Assembly (NCBI GenBank): GCA_038131795.1
Contig: JAYPQE010000003.1
Location: 310,001-374,000 of the forward strand
DNA: 64,000 bases
Reading direction: 5' to 3'
DNA from: Eutrophobius brisbanensis
GTDB lineage: Bacteria > Pseudomonadota > Gammaproteobacteria > Eutrophobiales > Eutrophobiaceae
Made by a program: the position numbers and the translations under genes. Positions within the stretch are counted from its first letter, which is position 1, and every line of letters starts with the position of its first letter. The notes under the pieces are model-generated. The model did not search any database. It worked only from the letters and a program-made list of their open reading frames with translations, and was not told where the DNA came from. Shown in pieces: positions 60,985-64,000 of the stretch.

Positions 60985-61422
60985 CTAGGTAATAGTTTTC
61001 TCCATGACTTGATGTTCTATTTGATTAAATAATATATGGCCATAACCGGTAACGTTAAATCCCATGCCCTGGTAGAAACCCACTGAGTTTGACCTAGCGT
61101 CAACAATGATTTTCCTCACGCCTTCTTTCCTGGCTATGTCTTCCAGATATATATAAATCTGTCTGCCGAGGCCTTGCTGGCGGAAGTTTTCATTAATGGC
61201 CATATAGCGAATCTGGGCGATACCTGGCGAAACGGTGTGTAGTCTCCCCACGCCGATTACCTGTTCAGAATCAGATTTAACACAGATATGGTGCGCTGTT
61301 GCTTCATGTTCATCTTTTTCAGAACCACGTGGTTGGTCCCAGGGGGCACGCAGGATGCGCCAACGCAGGTCATAATAGGATTGAAAGTCCTGGTCTGATT
61401 CAGGCGAAAGTATTTTGAACAC
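60985..61422 (-). CDS. GNAT-family N-acetyltransferase
   Basis: The 145-aa protein has the GNAT fold: motif A with IRYMAINENFRQQGLGRQIYIYLED (the R-x-x-G-L-G acetyl-CoA loop) and motif B with VDARSNSVGFYQGMGFNVTGYG. It resembles ElaA/PhnO-like small acetyltransferases; the acceptor is unknown. It follows the HxlR regulator by 2 bp and is co-transcribed with it. Confidence 0.85.
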   Translation of the reverse strand: MFKILSPESDQDFQSYYDLRWRILRAPWDQPRGSEKDEHEATAHHICVKSDSEQVIGVGRLHTVSPGIAQIRYMAINENFRQQGLGRQIYIYLEDIARKEGVRKIIVDARSNSVGFYQGMGFNVTGYGHILFNQIEHQVMEKTIT

Positions 61423-61424
61423 AG

Positions 61425-61772
61425 TTAATCGGTTTTTTGATCGAGGTTTTGTTGGACTTTCTCAACCACATCAACAATTTCAAGAAACTGTTTGCCGAAT
61501 TCCGTAAACAGATATTCCACCGGGGGTGGGGATTCCGGGTAGATAACCTTGTCGATAATGCCAAACCGACTTAGTTTGACCAGTCTTTCATTGACGACTT
61601 TTGTGGTCAGTCCCTCTACCTGCCTTTGCATCTCACCCGGTCGGTTAACACCATTGCGTAATAGTTTCAGGACGGACAGCGACCATTTGCAGCCAATAAT
61701 GGATTCAACCATCTGACCAACGCTTGATGGTGATTTATAAACTGCAGATTTTTTATTCAATGTTTCCAACAA
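61425..61772 (-). CDS. HxlR-family winged-helix regulator
   Basis: The 115-aa protein is a HxlR-type winged helix: IIGCKWSLSVLKLLRNGVNRPGEMQRQV, LTTKVVNERLVKLSRFGIIDKVIYPESPPPVEYLFTEFGKQF (key blocks). A single cysteine, C28, sits at the start of the first helix, where redox-sensing members such as YodB/HypR carry theirs. It is divergent from a small CxxC protein with a perfect palindrome in the shared 104-bp gap, so thiol-stress control of both is likely. Confidence 0.9.
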   Translation of the reverse strand: MLETLNKKSAVYKSPSSVGQMVESIIGCKWSLSVLKLLRNGVNRPGEMQRQVEGLTTKVVNERLVKLSRFGIIDKVIYPESPPPVEYLFTEFGKQFLEIVDVVEKVQQNLDQKTD

Positions 61773-61796
61773 GTTGTACCAGAAAGTAAGTAGCTG

Positions 61797-61820
61797 ACTG
61801 AAAAGTGCTTACTTTTCAGT
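61797..61820. promoter_or_regulatory. Perfect palindrome, probable HxlR operator
   Basis: ACTGAAAAGT (61797-61806) and ACTTTTCAGT (61811-61820) are exact inverted copies with a 4-bp centre. A wider inverted pair, AAAGTAAG (61783-61790) and CTTACTTT (61808-61815), overlaps it. The site is 24 bp from the hxlR start and about 57 bp from the redox gene, fitting autoregulation of a divergent pair. Confidence 0.65.
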
Positions 61821-61876
61821 TTGATGTCGCTATGAATAATAGGTTACTCCAAAACCACTATACAAGGAATACTGTT

Positions 61877-62113
61877 ATGAAAACCAAGGCTTTTTTTTAT
61901 CATGCTGGTTGTCCGGTCTGTGTTGAAGCAGAGCAATCTGTGGCTAATGCATTGGACAAACAGGAATATGAGGTTGAAGTTGTCCATCTGGCCGAGCAGA
62001 AATCTCGGATTGAAGAAGCAGAGCAGGCCGGGGTCAAATCGGTCCCGGCGATCTTGCTGGGAGAAAAAGTCTTTCATATCAATTTTGGTGCTGCATTAAC
62101 TGATGTGAAATAG
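61877..62113 (+). CDS. Small thioredoxin/glutaredoxin-like CxxC protein
   Basis: The ATG at 61877 gives 78 aa with the N-terminal strand KAFFYHAGCPVCVEAEQ (C12, C15) and the later VKSVPAILLGEKVFHINFGA, in which the cis-proline of the thioredoxin fold is recognisable. It is shorter than classical glutaredoxins. An upstream in-frame start at 61805 would lie next to the palindrome and is less likely. Its regulator is probably the divergent HxlR protein. A perfect hairpin follows. Confidence 0.82.
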   Translation: MKTKAFFYHAGCPVCVEAEQSVANALDKQEYEVEVVHLAEQKSRIEEAEQAGVKSVPAILLGEKVFHINFGAALTDVK

Positions 62114-62125
62114 GCACATGGCGAT

Positions 62126-62156
62126 CTCTACAGTCCTGCTTTGCAGGACTGTAGAG
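62126..62156. terminator. Perfect 14-bp hairpin between convergent genes
   Basis: CTCTACAGTCCTGC (62126-62139) and GCAGGACTGTAGAG (62143-62156) pair without mismatch around ttt. It lies between the convergent redox gene and the phosphodiesterase gene; the T-run is weak (ttattttg), and it could serve both strands. Confidence 0.75.
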
Positions 62157-62160
62157 CAAG

Positions 62161-63237
62161 TTATTTTGATTGTAGATATTTTACGGCCAGATCAGGAAAG
62201 TCAGTGAAGATTCCATCAATCCTCGCTTTGACGAAGAGTAATTCCAGTAATTCATCAAAACCGGAAACATATGATGGTAGATTGTCTTTCCTCAGGGTAT
62301 AGGGATGGACCTGTAGGCCGAGGTCATGGGCGTCTTTCACCAGGGAGGTGATCTGAAGTTCCCCATTTCGATGGCGAATAATATGATCAATGGCCGGACC
62401 AATTCCATTTGCGTATTCTGCGATCTTTTTCAGGCCTGCTTGTGTCCTGAGGTTGTTATAGTCGGTATCCGCTTCATCCCATGAATTTTCACCGATAAGC
62501 TGTACCAGTTTTAATTTACTGTTTAAATCATCACGTACCCGTTGCAGTTCTGCGTGGTCAAAACACTGCAGGTAAATATTGTCAGTGGCATCGTTATAAC
62601 CATATTCAGACAAGGTCTTCAATGCAATTGCTGAGAGGTCATAACCCTGTTCGCGGTGCCAGGCGGGTGACTTCAGTTCGGTGTAGATACCAATGTCCTT
62701 GCCTGTGCTTTTATTTAAACCCTGAATCAGTTCAATCTCTTCTGCCAGGGTGGCAATCTTGAACTCCAAGCGTCCGGGAGGAAACCGTCCGGGATACCTG
62801 GGTGAACCGTTTTGCCGGATGCGCTCAGTTAAATTCAATTCTTTCAGTTCAGATAATTCAAAGTCTATGACATAAAACTTGCCATCTCGACGGGCGCGGT
62901 CAGGAAATATCCGTTTAACATTTGATACATCGTTTAATTCAAGGTCGTGAATCACAACGGGCACTTTATCTTTGGTTAACACAATATCCTGTTCGATAAA
63001 GTCTGCCCCCATGCCATAGGCCAGGGCTTTGGCCTGCAGGGTGTGTTCCGGGAGATACCCGGAGGCACCCCGGTGGGCAATGACTATGTTTGACTTTGTC
63101 ATGGTTTCATCCGCAAGGAGATGAACGGGTAATAAAGTACCTGTAATAACCGTCGTGCATAATGACGCAGAGACGACTAACCTGAGCAGGAACCCTGCTA
63201 AACCTGATATTTTATAAAGTTGCTCATTCATTCTCAT
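62161..63237 (-). CDS. glpQ: Periplasmic glycerophosphodiester phosphodiesterase (GlpQ type)
   Basis: The 358-aa protein starts with a hydrophobic signal segment (LAGFLLRLVVSASLCTTVITGTLL), so it is exported. It hydrolyses glycerophosphodiesters from phospholipid turnover to glycerol-3-phosphate and an alcohol. The active site has H55-R56 in IAHRGASGYLPEHT, E82 and D84 in EQDIVLTKD and H97 in VVIHDLEL, as in GlpQ; the length also matches the periplasmic branch rather than cytoplasmic UgpQ. Confidence 0.93.
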   Translation of the reverse strand: MRMNEQLYKISGLAGFLLRLVVSASLCTTVITGTLLPVHLLADETMTKSNIVIAHRGASGYLPEHTLQAKALAYGMGADFIEQDIVLTKDKVPVVIHDLELNDVSNVKRIFPDRARRDGKFYVIDFELSELKELNLTERIRQNGSPRYPGRFPPGRLEFKIATLAEEIELIQGLNKSTGKDIGIYTELKSPAWHREQGYDLSAIALKTLSEYGYNDATDNIYLQCFDHAELQRVRDDLNSKLKLVQLIGENSWDEADTDYNNLRTQAGLKKIAEYANGIGPAIDHIIRHRNGELQITSLVKDAHDLGLQVHPYTLRKDNLPSYVSGFDELLELLFVKARIDGIFTDFPDLAVKYLQSK

Positions 63238-63291
63238 AGCATAGCATGACCGAATGACAATCAGGTTAAAACTGGCGAAGGGGGAAGGTTT

Positions 63292-63693
63292 TCAGTCTTC
63301 CTTTTTCAGTTTAAGAGAGGCAGAATTGATACAGTAGCGTAGCCCGGTGGGTTGCGGGCCATCTTCAAACACATGTCCAAGGTGTGAACCGCAGGCATTA
63401 CACAGGACTTCCGTTCTAGCCATGCCCAGGGTGTTATCGGATTCAGTGTCTACTGATCCTTCATTAACAGGCTGATAGAAACTAGGCCACCCAGATCCAG
63501 AATCGTACTTGGTTTGTGATGAGAATAGTTGTTCACCACAACATCGACAGCTGTACATACCCGGGTCTTTACAGTCATGGTATTCACCGGTGAAGGCCCG
63601 TTCTGTGCCTTTCTCTCTGCAAATTGCATATTGTTCCGGGCTAAGGGCCTGTTTCCATTCTTCCTCTGATTTATTGATCTTACGCTCGGTCAA
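63292..63693 (-). CDS. msrB: Peptide methionine-R-sulfoxide reductase
   Basis: The 133-aa enzyme repairs methionine-R-sulfoxide. The zinc ligands are C49, C52, C98 and C101; the catalytic cysteine is C121 in GLRYCINSASLKL, after GSGWPSFYQP and TEVLCNACGSHLGHVF. There is no recycling cysteine at position about 70 (a Gly or Ser is found), so regeneration may use another thiol. No signal peptide, so it is cytoplasmic. Confidence 0.96.
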   Translation of the reverse strand: MTERKINKSEEEWKQALSPEQYAICREKGTERAFTGEYHDCKDPGMYSCRCCGEQLFSSQTKYDSGSGWPSFYQPVNEGSVDTESDNTLGMARTEVLCNACGSHLGHVFEDGPQPTGLRYCINSASLKLKKED

Positions 63694-63694
63694 T

Positions 63695-64000
63695 CTAGTT
63701 TCTCCTGTCTACTTCGTCATTGCCCAGAACTGTATCGGCGATGATATCTGAGATCTTACCGGTGGCCTTTTCCACCAGCACAACGGTCATGTCCTCCAGA
63801 ATAGATCGTTCATACCCTTCCTGCACGGGGGGTAGCTGTTGTTCCAGATCGGCAGGTAAATCCCGTTTTGCCAGCCCCGGGGGCAGGGTGCCGTTCCGTT
63901 CCAGCTGGGCGGCCAGACCCGGTGGTAATGAATCGCGCCTGGCCAGGCCCGATGGCATGGACTTGCCGCCTTTTTTTGTCTTACCCTCACTTGCCTGTTC
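63695..64000 (-). CDS. Unknown protein with LPPGLA repeats (N-terminus outside the window)
   Basis: The frame stays open to the right edge, so at least 101 C-terminal residues are present. It has a Lys/Gly-rich stretch and three imperfect repeats of the form LPPGLAxR/xLERNGxLPPGLAKRDLPADLE, followed by a C-terminal region ending DIIADTVLGNDEVDRRN. Similar proline-glycine repeat proteins with GLPPGLAKR occur in many proteobacteria, usually with signal peptides, but have no known function. The stop is 1 bp before the msrB start. Confidence 0.7.
   Translation of the reverse strand, partial: EQASEGKTKKGGKSMPSGLARRDSLPPGLAAQLERNGTLPPGLAKRDLPADLEQQLPPVQEGYERSILEDMTVVLVEKATGKISDIIADTVLGNDEVDRRN

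Overview
The window is a continuous piece of a gammaproteobacterial chromosome with moderate GC content, dense coding and mostly housekeeping genes. The assignment rests on the hallmark gene orders and families: rplM-rpsI next to a coq7-type ubiquinone hydroxylase, divergent ssb/uvrA, the lptD-surA-pdxA-rsmA run, divergent metG/mrp with rnf genes behind metG, OxyR with both redox cysteines, and zapE, ubiK, apaGH and comM. The organism respires with ubiquinone (coq7, ubiK), has an LPS outer membrane (lptD, surA), makes siroheme (cysG) and carries a ferredoxin-type sulfite/nitrite reductase with its DUF934 partner. A CbbY-like phosphatase hints at, but does not prove, carbon fixation. I cannot name the species.

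Layout. 1-6.4 kb: rph (cut by the left edge), rdgB, hemW, a degraded alcohol dehydrogenase/sulfotransferase remnant beside a tRNA-Gln, rpsI-rplM, coq7, a heat-shock gene with a near-consensus sigma-32 promoter, and a DegQ/HtrA protease. 6.4-12.6 kb: oxyR-cbbY-rmuC-hydrolase-YugP-like peptidase on the minus strand (the peptidase apparently with a CUG start), then zapE and a 71-aa unknown. 12.7-26 kb: sulfite/nitrite reductase plus DUF934, pyk, LplT-like transporter, ssb/uvrA, a PfkB kinase, pgi and GTP-type PEP carboxykinase. 26-35 kb: YyaL, lgt-thyA-folA, marC, a lipoprotein esterase, apaG-apaH, comM and ubiK.

35-40 kb is a nitrogen-scavenging cluster: a TorF-type porin, three PII proteins and two ammonium transporters, with two sigma-54 promoters of correct GG-N10-GC geometry and an NtrC-like site. 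40-51 kb: a double cNMP-binding/rhodanese protein, aroE, a Tat-exported aldo/keto reductase between short mobile-type repeats, a TRAP transporter without its binding protein, and the lptD-surA-pdxA-rsmA run, in which pdxA lacks a canonical start codon.

51-54 kb holds the most unusual locus: behind metG lies a reduced Rnf operon of only rnfA-rnfB-rnfD. RnfB is fused to the C-terminal two-cluster ferredoxin domain of RnfC, and the NADH/FMN part of RnfC, RnfG and RnfE are absent. RnfA has lost both membrane-cluster cysteines (now D26 and S114), and RnfD has Ile at the place of the flavin-accepting Thr. The reading frames are intact, so this looks like a remodelled complex rather than simple decay.

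54-64 kb: metG, mrp, dcd, cysG, a flavoprotein of the PNPOx fold, an AT-rich MrcB_N-like/HNH nuclease, a GNAT and HxlR pair divergent from a small CxxC redox protein across a perfect operator-like palindrome, a periplasmic glycerophosphodiesterase, msrB and a partial repeat protein cut by the right edge. Several small dispersed repeat families sit in the intergenic gaps.
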